The translations under genes and the position numbers were made by a program. The notes under the pieces are model-generated. The model was given only the letters and a program-made list of their open reading frames with translations. It searched no databases and was not told the origin of the DNA. Shown here in pieces: positions 1 to 10,936 of a stretch of DNA of 64,000 nt. Source of the DNA: Calonectria ilicicola (lineage: Eukaryota > Ascomycota > Sordariomycetes > Hypocreales > Nectriaceae); assembly GCA_020809705.1 (NCBI GenBank), contig CP085826.1, positions 2,976,001-3,040,000 on the forward strand, given 5' to 3'. Position 1 is the first letter of the stretch, and each line of letters opens with the position of its first letter.

Positions 1-844
1 ACTTACCTCGATTGAGTAAGACTGTGCCTGGGGGAGCGGGTTCATGCAACTCGCTCATCTTGTTGGTAGTTTCCTGCAGGTAGTTCGGGCAACAACCCAA
101 AAAAAAAGAAAAAAGAAACCGGCGATAGACTAGGTATTTATTTTCATTTTTTTGCATTTTTCTTGGTATCCGCCTTGATAGCTATGAGTATAGATCTACT
201 ACGTTCCCAGCAGTTGCTGATTAGCTTGCTTCATTTGGGCCACTGCGTACATGGATGCTACCCACTTGGATGCGCGATAGAACCGGGGGCGGGGTAAATC
301 AGGAGCTTGACTTGTTTGGGAGGTTAGATTGCAGGCCAATCTATTAGATAAAAACGCGCCGGTCAATTCTCCGGTTTATCGTTACATCGGTTGATTCACC
401 CCCCTGCCAATACGTTATTGACTTCGATGCTTGGAACCCGCGCTCTTCCTCATACTGAATACGGCAATCCACCCCGCATCGCGAAGTAGTGCCTGTCATC
501 CGATCGAGCTGCCGGGTGGGGTACCGAGCTTGGAACGACAGATTTAAACGATAGCGTACTTGGTGGAATGTATCCGTGTGACGGGGTGCACGTAAACGAG
601 CCGGAATGTTTTCAAGGAGTGCCAAATCTAAGGTTGTTAGCCTCTGATAACTGATCATCTCTGGGCAGCGCATGATGCGAAAAGAAAAGGAAAATGATGG
701 CCGACTATTTAATTGGATATTTTGTCCACGTCGCCCTGCTTGATTAGATAGACAAACTACAACGCAACCCTCATCAAGTTGCCAATATTTCTCACAATGG
801 ACCGGGCTGGTAGGCTTTAGTACGCTAATAAGAGCATTCAATTG
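1..844. other. No gene recognised
   Basis: Non-coding as far as can be seen. A minus-strand open frame of 165 codons (344-841) has no recognisable domain. The segment probably holds the promoter and 5' leader of the oxidoreductase gene that begins at 845. Confidence 0.5.
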
Positions 845-2356
845 ATGCTAACTACATCCGAAGATCTCTTCAAACAAGCGGTAGAATGTATCGCCACTCT
901 TCCAGGTATTCCGAGCGATAACCCAACGGTTTCATCTTGGCAGGAGCCCCCTTCTTCTATTGCCAACGTCCAGTCAGCTGTACTTCCTCAAGAGACCGAC
1001 ATTGTGGTGATAGGATCTGGCATTACTGGATGCGGTGTTGTTCACACGATTCTGCACCACCCCGATGCCCCTGACCAACGTGTCACACTTCTCGAAGCAC
1101 GAGGGCCTGTCAGTGGAGCAACAGGTCGTAATGGAGGGCATTTGGTCTCCGACACGTTTAGCTTGTTTCAACCACTTGTCGAAGGGCTCGGAGCCGAGAC
1201 TGCCTTGGAGATCCTGCGATTCAGCGAGGCCAACATTCGCCGTGTCAAAGAGGTTGTAGCCCAACTCGATGAAGCCCAGCGCGATGCCTCGGAATTTCGA
1301 TCGGTGATTGCTACCGCCACTGTCTTGGACGAGAAAGCAATAGAAGAAGCCAAAGCGAGCATTGAACTCCTCGGAAAAATGGCACCGGATTCTGATCTAA
1401 CATATAGCATTGTGGAAGGAGAAGAAGGTCTCAATGTACGTCTCTGGATCATGTAGCGCTGGTCACTGCTAAAAAAACGTCTTTTAATACAGAAGTACAA
1501 TTATGGCACTGGGGTGGCTGTGTTGGAGGAGAAGCAGTCCGGGGCCCTGTGGCCATATCGTCTTTTCACGGCGCTGCTTGAGAATCTGTTGAGAGACTTC
1601 AAGGGAAGATTTACCCTCGAGACCAACACTCCTGTTGTTTCGGTTGAACATGTGGATTTTGGATATCGCGTGAGCACCACAAGGGGTCACATCATGGCTA
1701 AGAAAGTTATACATTGTACGAACGGCTATGCGGCGCACTTGCTGCCGAGATTAGTTGGGAAGCTGTATCCCTTACGGGCCACAATGTCGGTCCAGAGGCC
1801 AGCAAGCACTTTTCCCCGCCTTGGAGATGTTTGCTCGTGGACTTACTTAACAAAACCTAGCATCAACCTTGGAACGGGAACGCTCACTTCTGGCTTATAT
1901 TATGCCCAGCAGAACTGCCGCACTGGCGATATTTGGATTGGGGGAGAGAGCCAACCAATCCGGTCTCTACTAACTAGCGATGACACTGCTGTTTCAGCAG
2001 TTGCAAAAGATCACATTCTTGGAATGTTGCCCAAGATATTCAAAGATGCCGGAGCAGGCACGCCACTGAACGTCTGGTCTGGTATCATGGGATTCACAGG
2101 CGATAACTTTCCTCTCGTTGGGCAACTGCCAACCGCTATTTCTAGGCGGGAGGGCACTGGGGAATGGATTGCGGCGGGGTACAACGGACACGGGATGGAC
2201 AAGGCTTGGCTGTCCGGAGAGGCTATCGCCAGAATGGCGCTTGGCGAGGAGCCACCATCCTGGTTGCCGAAGCCATACCGTATTAATGAGGAAAGGCTCA
2301 AACACCACACTCCGGAGTTTCTGGCAAAGGGCATTTTTGAAAGGTTTTCTGGCTAG
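845..2356 (+). CDS. FAD-dependent oxidoreductase, DAO family
   Basis: Two exons, 845-1435 and 1493-2356, give a protein of about 484 residues. The intron (1436-1492, 57 bp) has donor GTACGT, a TGCTAA-like branch site and acceptor ACAG, and it joins GLN to KYNYGTGVAVLEEKQ in phase 0. The first ATG is at 845; the TTG just before it is not a normal eukaryotic start. A Rossmann motif GSGITG lies near residues 58-63, followed by TLLEARGPVSGATGRNGGH, the typical FAD-binding stretch of D-amino-acid-oxidase-like enzymes. AGYNGHGM near the C-terminus is the usual closing FAD contact. The family oxidises amines or amino acids using FAD. The substrate cannot be read from the sequence. Length is normal for fungal members and no defects are seen. 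Confidence 0.85.
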
Positions 2357-2680
2357 GAGATGGAGTCGGGATCCCCAGTTTCTTCCTCGAAGCATTCCTT
2401 CGTGATTCATCTCATAGACTATCGCATCACATCCGCTCATGGCAAATCTAATGCACAGCCAGCCATTACTGGGGTGAGTAGCGAAAATAGCATATTTACG
2501 ATGAATTTCCATGACTCAAATCCCTTAATGAGAGTAAGAATTAGGATGCAATTAGATCACATGGTGATGGCGGTACTGCTGGAATACCAATAGATCGAAT
2601 GTGTCTTCTAGCGGCAGAGACAGAGGACAAAAAATATATTCTGCCAATTTGAACAAGCAACTACCTTTTTTTTTTCTCAA
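2357..2680. other. Intergenic, no gene recognised
   Basis: This is the sequence between the oxidoreductase stop and the target-site TA of the transposon. It holds only short frames and a poly-T run near 2667-2675. It presumably includes the 3' UTR of the oxidoreductase. Confidence 0.5.
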
Positions 2681-2682
2681 TA

Positions 2683-2816
2683 TACCCGCTGAGTTGACTA
2701 AGCCGGCTCCGCTGTGGGCTTAGGCTCCCACCTCTCCTCTGGAGAGGTGGGAACATAACCCATATCTTCGTAGTTGGCGTATCCAGCTTTTCCAACCTCA
2801 ACACACCACAACTCCA
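2683..2816 (+). repeat. Left terminal inverted repeat of the DDE transposon
   Basis: This repeat matches the reverse complement of 5404-5544, beginning TACCCGC and including the shared stretch CATAACCC-TATCTTCGTAGTTGG. It contains a perfect palindrome with 12-bp arms (2726-2737 and 2741-2752) around the loop TCT. Confidence 0.85.
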
Positions 2817-2880
2817 TCAATAGTAATGCAATAAAAGAGATAATTACACCAATCAATTGCCCTACTTCTAATGTAGTCAT
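2698..2880 (-). CDS. Possible 60-residue membrane peptide in the transposon left end
   Basis: An ATG-initiated frame runs from 2880 out into the left terminal repeat, downstream of the transposase stop. It has one strongly hydrophobic stretch (LIGVIISFIALLLMELW) followed by GYANYEDMGYVPTSPEERW. Part of the same peptide frame (WCVEV, GYANYED, GYV, SPEER) can be read outward from the right terminal repeat, there interrupted by a stop. It may be only a by-product of repeat identity. No family was recognised. Confidence 0.2.
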   Translation of the reverse strand: MTTLEVGQLIGVIISFIALLLMELWCVEVGKAGYANYEDMGYVPTSPEERWEPKPTAEPA

Positions 2881-2942
2881 AGTATTTATTGCATCTATTT
2901 TTATGGTGGTTTCGTGGCACAAGAAGGTGGGAAAGGTGGCAG

Positions 2943-5345
2943 CTATTGACGGCACCTCGACTTTGGCACAGCGATTGTCTTATCGCCAAAGCGCACAACT
3001 GGATCGCCTGCATCACTAACACCGCCGCCCTCATCGTCTGAGTAGTTATTTGGGACCCTATTATGGCCAAAACCTCCAAAATCAATATCCTGTAATTGAC
3101 TGTTCCCTTCTTCATCCATTCCTTCAGGAAAGAGAATATTTCTTAGGCGGCGAATAGTCTCTGGCTTGCCCCTAGTCTTTCTGGTTGTAATGACCTCAAT
3201 TTCGCTCTGATCCGAATCTTTATCCTTGCCCAAAGGAGGCAATTTAATTGATGAAGTTGAGGATATCGAGATATAATCACCGGGGTCACTTTGAGCCTCG
3301 TTGAGCGAGGTTGACATGACTGCGGCCCGGGATGCTCTCCATCTTGTCACCTCAGGGATGCATTGAAGCCACGATTCCGGCCGAACTGATGATAGATGGC
3401 CTCGCCTTTCATCATCAGCTTCATTCCACTCATTCTGAAGACTTTGGATAGCATCAATATCCTCTTGAACCATTGCTTTATCACGAGTTTCCTGTTGACT
3501 AGCCTCTTCCGCTGCCACACGCAGCATTTTCAACTTGGCGCCGGCCCGACCGCGAGGCCGAGGGAGGCTCGGGCCGTCAATTGATGCGGCATCCTTTTCA
3601 TCCTTTCGTAGTTGCTGGAAGAGCTTATTTTGCTCTCTATTTTGCTTCTGCAATAGCTTCTGTAAGTCATCATGAGCTCTATTAGATACCTTCGAACGTA
3701 GCTCTTCCACAGTATATGCTCCATCATCAACCTTGACCTGGCGGCGTGTGTGTGTGCGGCGAGCTTCCAATTGCATCCGTTGGTGTTGTGCCTCGAGCAT
3801 CCTCTTTTGGGATGACTGTGTAATAATAGCTAGATCAAGGCATGCATCCATATCCTGAATAACCTTCTTAACTGGTGTTCTTAATATATCAATCTCTCCT
3901 TGCTTGTGAAGCTCTGTATACGCTCTCTTCGTCTTCCTTGGTGTTACATTCATCTTATCCAGCCGCTCAGGGAAAAGAGGCTCTTCGAGATGCTTCACTG
4001 CTTGACGACGAGGACCCAATATGACTTCTGGGTTAAGTGGCCATAGCCCTGCCTTCTCAAACCCAACATATATGTGGCAGCTCATAAACGCAGCCTTGAA
4101 TAGGCGGTCCCATTGATTGAGGAAGTTATATCGAGTCATCTGTATGCCGCCGCCCTGTGTGAACTCGGTGAGGGCGGAACGTTGTTCCGACTTAAGGTGT
4201 TGATAAACACCAACATCAAGGGGCTGAAGGAAATGACTGCTGTGAGAGGGAAGGCGAAAGGGCACGATATCGAAGGCATGACAATACCAAATAAAGTCAG
4301 GGTCCTCATGAGCAGAGAAACCATCCATAAGAAGCATTCTGTAGACTGGCTTTGCTTTTCTTGGCTTCTGGGCCGCGATATTAGCTACCTGATGATTCCA
4401 ACTTTCTCTTCTTATGTCAGGTTTGTAACCAAACCACTCCTCAATTGAGGCACCACCAAACTCCTCACCAACAGCAAAGGAATGACGGTTAAAGTGTTCC
4501 AACCACTGATGAGCCCGATGTGTATTATTGAAGCCAGTATCAGTTTGAGTTATGATAATACGTTCATCAATATTAGCCATCACATATTCCTCTAGGATGA
4601 CCTTCGCAGAGAGGATAAGGAAGGAAGGAATAGCTCCACCAGCAGCATTGACAGCATCAATAGATGTGAGTGACTCTTTATTGCCTGGTTGAAAAGCAAT
4701 TGGCCTAGTGTTTTTCTTCATCCGGGTTGAAAATAGCTTCAAGGCATCATTAACCCAGCCAATTTGGAGTGGTGTTTCATCGAAGTTCCAGAGATTGGCC
4801 TTCTTTATCCCTAACTCTGTGATAAAAGCTTCATATTCCTTGAACCACGCCTCCAAGCTAGGGACATCATACTCAATAGCAGCCCTTAGGATCTCTTTGA
4901 CTTTAGGCTTCTTAAAGTGAAGCTCTGGATGCCGGGTTCGAAAGCCTTTTACCCACGATTTGGAAAGCCCCGTTGTGATGCCCGCGATGCGGTGCTTCCT
5001 AATGAAGTTGGCATAGTTCAAAATGCATACCTCTGTGACCGCAAATGCACTCTTTTCAACAGACCGGATATATGTAATCAATGCACGTTCCTCATTAGAT
5101 GTCAAGGCCATTGGCTTGCCTCCTTTATTAGCAGTTGAAGGCAGAGGCTTTCCAGCTTTCAAAAAAGCTACATATTTCTTCACTAATGGCAGTGTTGTGC
5201 GGTGTAAGTAAGCTATCTCAAGCATGGTCTTCTGTCGAGGTGGTGCGGGGTTCCCGCGAGTTGTACGTGTGACCGTCTCGCCCGCCAAATATGCGCGCGC
5301 TGCATTTGCTGCAGCAGCCCTTGATTTCTCTGAAAATTTGGTCAT
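2943..5345 (-). CDS. Pogo-like DDE transposase
   Basis: A single uninterrupted frame of 800 residues starts at the ATG at 5345. The N-terminal ~150 residues look like the Psq/CENP-B type helix-turn-helix DNA-binding region (TMLEIAYLHRTTLPLVKKY, then SKSWVKGFRTRHPEL near 128-142). The catalytic region has NFDET (D189), MDGFSAHEDPDF (D341) and LQPLDVGVYQHLK (D377), a DDD triad with the last two Asp 36 residues apart. Family knowledge: such enzymes cut and paste the element at TA sites. An insertion of about 150 residues lies between the first two Asp residues. The C-terminal ~280 residues are charged and low in complexity, including coiled-coil-like Gln/Lys/Glu-rich parts. No stop or frameshift is seen. 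The gene lies wholly inside the two terminal repeats. Confidence 0.9.
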   Translation of the reverse strand: MTKFSEKSRAAAANAARAYLAGETVTRTTRGNPAPPRQKTMLEIAYLHRTTLPLVKKYVAFLKAGKPLPSTANKGGKPMALTSNEERALITYIRSVEKSAFAVTEVCILNYANFIRKHRIAGITTGLSKSWVKGFRTRHPELHFKKPKVKEILRAAIEYDVPSLEAWFKEYEAFITELGIKKANLWNFDETPLQIGWVNDALKLFSTRMKKNTRPIAFQPGNKESLTSIDAVNAAGGAIPSFLILSAKVILEEYVMANIDERIIITQTDTGFNNTHRAHQWLEHFNRHSFAVGEEFGGASIEEWFGYKPDIRRESWNHQVANIAAQKPRKAKPVYRMLLMDGFSAHEDPDFIWYCHAFDIVPFRLPSHSSHFLQPLDVGVYQHLKSEQRSALTEFTQGGGIQMTRYNFLNQWDRLFKAAFMSCHIYVGFEKAGLWPLNPEVILGPRRQAVKHLEEPLFPERLDKMNVTPRKTKRAYTELHKQGEIDILRTPVKKVIQDMDACLDLAIITQSSQKRMLEAQHQRMQLEARRTHTRRQVKVDDGAYTVEELRSKVSNRAHDDLQKLLQKQNREQNKLFQQLRKDEKDAASIDGPSLPRPRGRAGAKLKMLRVAAEEASQQETRDKAMVQEDIDAIQSLQNEWNEADDERRGHLSSVRPESWLQCIPEVTRWRASRAAVMSTSLNEAQSDPGDYISISSTSSIKLPPLGKDKDSDQSEIEVITTRKTRGKPETIRRLRNILFPEGMDEEGNSQLQDIDFGGFGHNRVPNNYSDDEGGGVSDAGDPVVRFGDKTIAVPKSRCRQ

Positions 5346-5403
5346 AGTGAAATAAGATCACAATAAATGTGTTTCTTTAATTTGAGTCAATTTGGACGTG
5401 AAA

Positions 5404-5544
5404 TGGTGGTGTTGTGGTGCGTTGAGGTTTAAAAACTTGGATATGCCAACTACGAAGATACGGGTTATGTTACCGCCTCTCCAGAGGAGAGGCGGGGGCT
5501 TAAGCCGCCCCAGCGTAGCAACGGCTTAGTCAACCCGGCGGGTA
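5404..5544 (-). repeat. Right terminal inverted repeat of the DDE transposon
   Basis: This is the reverse complement of the left repeat with scattered substitutions and small indels. It carries the same internal palindrome, with 10-bp perfect arms at 5473-5482 and 5486-5495. One arm base pair is changed on both sides compared with the left end. Confidence 0.85.
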
Positions 5545-5546
5545 TA

Positions 5547-6041
5547 TATAAGAGTAATGGAGTAGTCTAATGCATATCTTGCAATAGGTGGGTGGAATGA
5601 CTAGAATCGGATTAGGAAGTGAGGTGATAATAAAAATTGATACTCATTTGCTGAGCTGACGACACGAACATGGCTGCCACGTCCATTGTGCTTGGCCATG
5701 TGTCACTTCGATTAGTTAGTGGCAAAAACCTTTGCTGTCATGTCAAAACGGACCCCTTAGCAAGGCTCTGGGAGGCTATTTTTAATAATTGTTTAGTGCA
5801 AAATTCTGGCAGTTGTTTTAATTGGGTGCCCCCGCGCACAAAATTGTGAATGCTTTGCGCGGCTGCCGAAAAACTAGAACTGCATGCCACATGTGACTTT
5901 GGCATTGGTTGGTAATACACTACCCCACTCATACCTTATTCTTTTTTGGAGGTCAGCGTTAGGTCGCTTGACATACATCAATCTTGATACTTCCATTGGT
6001 GACCGCAGTTTGAGAGTGAGAGACTCAAGAATCCCGACACT
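5547..6041. other. Intergenic, no gene recognised
   Basis: The sequence between the transposon and the NLR gene holds only short shadow frames. It presumably includes the NLR promoter. Confidence 0.5.
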
Positions 6042-9000
6042 ATGAAGTCAAATAAACGCGGCCAAAGTAAATGGAGCCGCTGGGCTCAGCAATGTGGTTG
6101 TTTTGGCGGCGATGCGGAAATCAGCAGCGAGAGTCAAGTTGGTCACGAGTCGATTTCCTTCGACACCGTATACCTCTTCTTATATTAGCTGACAGTATTA
6201 TAAATGTACAGCTGCGAACAAGAAAAGTTGATCATGAACCGAATGTGACAGAGCCCACCGTGGGCACGAATAGTATGGAGGGTGGCCATGAATCTCGTGC
6301 ATCATTGAATGATCCGAACAGGCTGCCACCTGCAGGTCCCGGGGAACCCAACCTGTGGAGAGAGGCTTTGAAACAAATAGGAAAATCGACAGTAGATCCA
6401 AATATAATTGCGAATATTCAGAAGCTTACGAAACAGCTGACCACTGACAATACCTATGTCTCAATCAAAGACATCAAAAGAACGATGGAACAGGCCGTTG
6501 CTAGTGAACACGCCAACCGGGAAAGAAACCCGTGGAATATTCGTATTGGCCATGAAGCATATTCCGTTCGAGGGTTCGTTGATAAAACTGTTGGTATCCT
6601 GAATAGGTTTGTTGCAGTTAGTGATGCCGCCGTCGGGTTTGACCCTGTTCATGCCGCTTTACCATGGGCCGCTGTTCGATTTGTCCTAATAGTATGGATC
6701 CCTTGAAATCTATAATATGTAATTCATTGACCAAGTTGATTTGTTTCAGTCTCTCACCGCCCACAACAAGCTGAACAATGACTTGACCTTTGGCCTTACC
6801 AAGGTGATTACATTGATATTTCAATGTGACATCTACTACAGCTTATATAACGGCTCAAATAATTCTCCTGGCTTCCCCAGGGATGTTTTGCGCCACTTAG
6901 AGAAAGTCATCATCCAAACCTACTTCCAGTCACTCCTATTTCTGGGCTTCGCAGTTCAACAAAACAAAATCACCAGCGCCATTTCTGCTGTTTTCAAGCT
7001 TGATCGTGTCGAAGAATATAACCAAAACCTTTTGACGGTTGGAAATGAACTTGCCAGAGCCGCGGATAATTGCGAAAAATGTTACAACGATGATAATCGA
7101 GCCAAAGTGAAAGAGATGATGCGGCTTGCAGGAGAGTCCCATCGAGCTATTTACAACCAAGGGCATGTCAGATATATAATTAATCAGATCAACAGCTAAA
7201 TTTCTTCAGGGGAAAAATTGAGGACATCCGGAGATATGCCCTGTTATCTAACCTGCGCTACGCGAAAGGTGCTGCGTATAATTCTCAGGCCAACGAATAC
7301 GAGGCAATGTGCCATAAGGATACCCGAGTTGAACTGCTTAATGAAATTCTGAACTGGGTCTATGATCCCAATGGCAAGTCTATCTTTTGGCTACGGGGCA
7401 TGGCTGGGACAGGCAAATCCACAATCTCTCGCACTATGGCTCAGAGACTTGATAATACCGGAGAACTCGGCGCCAGCTTCTTCTTCAAGCAGGGGGAACA
7501 TGATCGCTCTAAAATGGAGTATTTTGTTTCAACTATCAGTGGACAATTGTGCCGAAGGCATCTTTCATTTGCAAAGCACGTACAAGATGCAATGGAAGCC
7601 GATGTTAGGATGGAAGACAAATCTACGGCTCACCAATTCGAACATCTTATCGAGCAGCCGCTGCATAAACTGGGGAGCGATACCAAGAATCCTCTCCGAA
7701 TTGTGGTTGTGATTGATGCCTTGGATGAGTGTAACTCAGAAGAACGCGCCCGGTATCTTATTACCATCCTATCGCGGACCAACCCTCTGCCTACGATTGA
7801 CTTGAGATTCTTTATCACAAGTCGCCCAGAGCAGCACATCTGGGCTGAGCTTGCGAACCTTGAAGTAGAGTCTTACACGAACATAGTTCTTCATGAGATA
7901 TCCCCATCCGTGATACGACAAGATATATCCATCTACTTGACAGACAGACTTGCAGAGATTAGGGATAATTACAACAACATGGAAAATGAGGAACAGCTTA
8001 AATTGTCGGATAGATGGCCAAGTAAAGAAGAAATCGCAGGCTTGGTCGACATGGCAGTTCCCTGGTTCATTTTTGCTGCGACTATTTGTCGACTCTTGGC
8101 GGATACGACCCAAGCCAGGCCAGACCAGACTCTCAGCCAAATTTTGAACCACTCAGACAATAGTGCCAGTGTCAAGATTGGCGCCACATATTCTTTTGTT
8201 ATTAACCGAGTGTTCGAAGGAATGAGCGACGAGAAGAAAAGCTCTCTAATGAAAAGGTTCCAAGAAATCGTGGGCTCCATTATATTTCTCGCAGAACCTC
8301 TCTCGATGCAGCAACTCGCACAACTCCTGAACCTTAGGTTGGTTGACATTAAGAACACTTTAAAGCCCTTCATTCAGTTCTACAGGTTCCACCAGATTCA
8401 AACACTCCCGTCAGAACATTTCACTTGTCCTTCCGTGAATTTCTCGTTGAAAAAAATGGAAACGGCAACGGTAGTAGCTGGGTCAATGAGCCACAAACCC
8501 ACGAGAATTTGGCCGCAAAGTGCCTAGAGCTTCTCTCAAAAGGAGACTGTCTCAAAGAAGACATTTGTGGTCTGAGAGCACCGGAAACCCGCTTAGATGA
8601 CGTAGCGCAAGAAGTGATCGACACCTCGTTGCCTCAGACGGTTCGCTACGCTTGCCGTTATTGGGTACATCACTTGAAAGAGGGTAAAGCGATTCTTCGA
8701 GATGGGTGTCAAGCCCACAAGTTTCTTCTATGCCATTTCTTACACTGGATCGAAGCATTAATTATCATGGGACACACATCAGAGAGTATTTGGCAGATCC
8801 AAGAGTTACTGACTCTTGTTGATGTGAGTCTGCTACATCGTCCTTATTTGAAGAGTGCTAACTTATGGTTCTCATTAGTCCGATAATGGGACGGAAATTT
8901 TGAAATTCATTCAAGATGCAAAGCGGTTTGTGCTCTACTTCCGGCAAGGAATAGAAGTTGCCCCTCTTCAGCTCTACTCATCAGCACTTATATTTTCCCC

Positions 9001-10936
9001 ACAGCAGAGCATCATTCGGAGGACCTTTGGGGAGAGAATTAACGGGATAATTCAAATGCCCATTATGGAATCCGTCTGGGATCCATGCCTCCAGACTCTA
9101 ACAGCTCATTCCCACGATATTCAGCGGGTTGCATTCTCGAGTGACAGCAGGTTGGTAGCGGCAGTGTCAGTAGACACATTGGTGGTTTGGCAAGCAGAAA
9201 CTGGCGCACTTCTGCGCACATTTAAATTCGGGAAGGATTTCATTCATACCCTGGCGGTCACATTCTCGAACTATGGGAGGTTGATCGCATTAGCAGGAGT
9301 TGGTAAACCAACCAGAATTTGGGAAACAGAAACTGGGGTGCTCCAACACTCACACAAGGATTCTGGGAGACGCGTACTTGCATTAGCCTTCTCACCAGAT
9401 GACAAGTTGTTCGTATCGGCAACTCAGTTCGAAATACACATATGGAATACCACGATTGGGTCGCTCCAACACACCCTTCGGGTTCCTTTTCACATTGGTT
9501 TCGATTCTCAGGGTGCGGTTGTTTTCTCCTCCGATAGCAAGATAATGGTCCTGGCGATGGAATATATGGTTACCATTTGGGATACAACATCATGGGCGAT
9601 GCGATATAAATCTGGCAACGAGTGCAGGGTGAGCGCTATCGCACTTTTGGGAGAGAATGACCTCTTTGCTTTAAGCTCGGATACACAAATTGCTATCTGG
9701 AACATGGAATCTGGTGTGGTAGAGAATACCTTTCCCTGCACTGTCGCAGAATCGAAAGTTCTCATCAATAACACTAAGCTGATCCCTTCAAGATTGTGTC
9801 AAGGCTCAGTTGTTCAAAATGATACAACAAAAATAATCGAAAGAATTCTTCATGATCACTCAATTTCGATTGATCACATTGTTATTTCACCCAACGGAAA
9901 GTTTTTAGCGTCATACTCTGACCCCAAACTCAGGATTTGGGATGTAACAAATGAAATAGAGCAACGAAGACTTCAGCGCCACACGAATAAAATCACCTGT
10001 GTTGCCTTCTCAAACGATGGCAATCTGATAGCGACCGGCTCATCTGACCATAAAATTATGATTTGGGAGGTATTGACTGGGGTATTACGATATACTCTGA
10101 GGAATCCTGATCCTATTTATTCAGTCTCTTTCTCGGCTGATTCTCAGCTGCTGGTGTCGGGGTCAAGTGACCACAGAGTTACAATTTGGGAGGTCGCCAC
10201 TGGGGTATCAAAACATAGATTTGAGGGCCTTTATCTAGAAACTCCTGGCCATTCCGACTCTTCTTTCGCCGTTGACATGGTTTCCTTCTCACCCGATTGC
10301 AAATTGGTAGCTACGGGCTTAGGGGCTCTCTCCATTATTACAATTTGGGAGATATCAACTGGGGTAGAAACTCATTATTCTCGCAAATATCGTTTTAATA
10401 TTTTTGCAGTTGGTTTCTCGGCCGATAGTAAGCTGGTGGCCTTAGGTTTACACAATAGATCTGTTGAGATTTGGGAGGCTAGCACCGGAATGCTACAGTA
10501 TACACTTCAAGGTCTTACTGGGCGTACTGTGTCAATCACCTTTTTGCTCGATGACAAGCTGATAGCTGCCGGCTTATCTGATGGCAGAATAAAGATTTTG
10601 GATATAAAAACGCAAACATTGCGATACCAATTCGAGAAAGAGACTTGGCTCATGAGTTCGCGGACACTCGAAAGAATGGTTTTGAGGTTAATGAACACAA
10701 AACCAACCTCCGCCGGCGCCAGCCTACAAGCCGAAGGGATGGGGCTACCAAAATATCACTACTACAATACGTCCGATAACTGTACTTGGATAAAACGAAA
10801 TGATGAGGATTATCTCTGGCTACCTCCCAACTACCATTCAAGTTGGCGAAGGTGCTGGAGCATGTCCCCCTCTGGAACAGTAATCGCGGTTGGTTGCGAC
10901 TCAGGGACGATCCACACCATTGGATTCGAGCCTTAA
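6042..10936 (+). CDS. NACHT-WD40 NLR (STAND protein), possibly disrupted
   Basis: Order of parts: a fungal NLR N-terminal domain (about 6330-7160), a NACHT NTPase with Walker A GMAGTGKST (7397-7423) and Walker B VVVIDALDEC (about 7702-7731), then about 11 WD40 repeats (9080-10640), each ending near IW. Canonical introns are 6692-6749 and 8824-8878, the latter with donor GTGAGT and branch GCTAAC. The start is either ATG 6042, with a 44-bp intron 6168-6211 keeping phase, or ATG 6071 without it. The frame breaks twice. Between 7167 and 7209 it shifts with no good in-phase intron. Near 8363-8370 it shifts inside the conserved run from IKNTL to LHSVLQV, by one missing base. A 44-bp GT-AG intron (8342-8385) would restore the frame only by deleting conserved residues. 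The family acts in non-self recognition and regulated cell death. This copy is probably a pseudogene or carries sequence errors. Confidence 0.75.

Larger units (their letters stand above)
2683..5544 (-). mobile_element. Complete pogo-like DDE DNA transposon
   Basis: The element is about 2862 bp. It is bounded by long imperfect terminal inverted repeats (about 134 and 141 bp) starting TACCCGC and ending in its complement, and is flanked by the dinucleotide TA on both sides (2681-2682 and 5545-5546). It encodes one intact transposase on the minus strand. TA target duplication, a CENP-B-like N-terminus and an Asp triad fit the pogo branch of Tc1/mariner. The frame is open over 800 codons, so the copy may be recent or still competent. 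The two repeats nevertheless differ from each other at many positions, mostly single substitutions. The element sits between the oxidoreductase and the NLR gene and seems to interrupt neither. Confidence 0.88.

Noticed and set aside
344..841. 165-codon minus-strand frame before the oxidoreductase
   Set aside because: No domain and no regular composition. It lies where the promoter of the next gene is expected.
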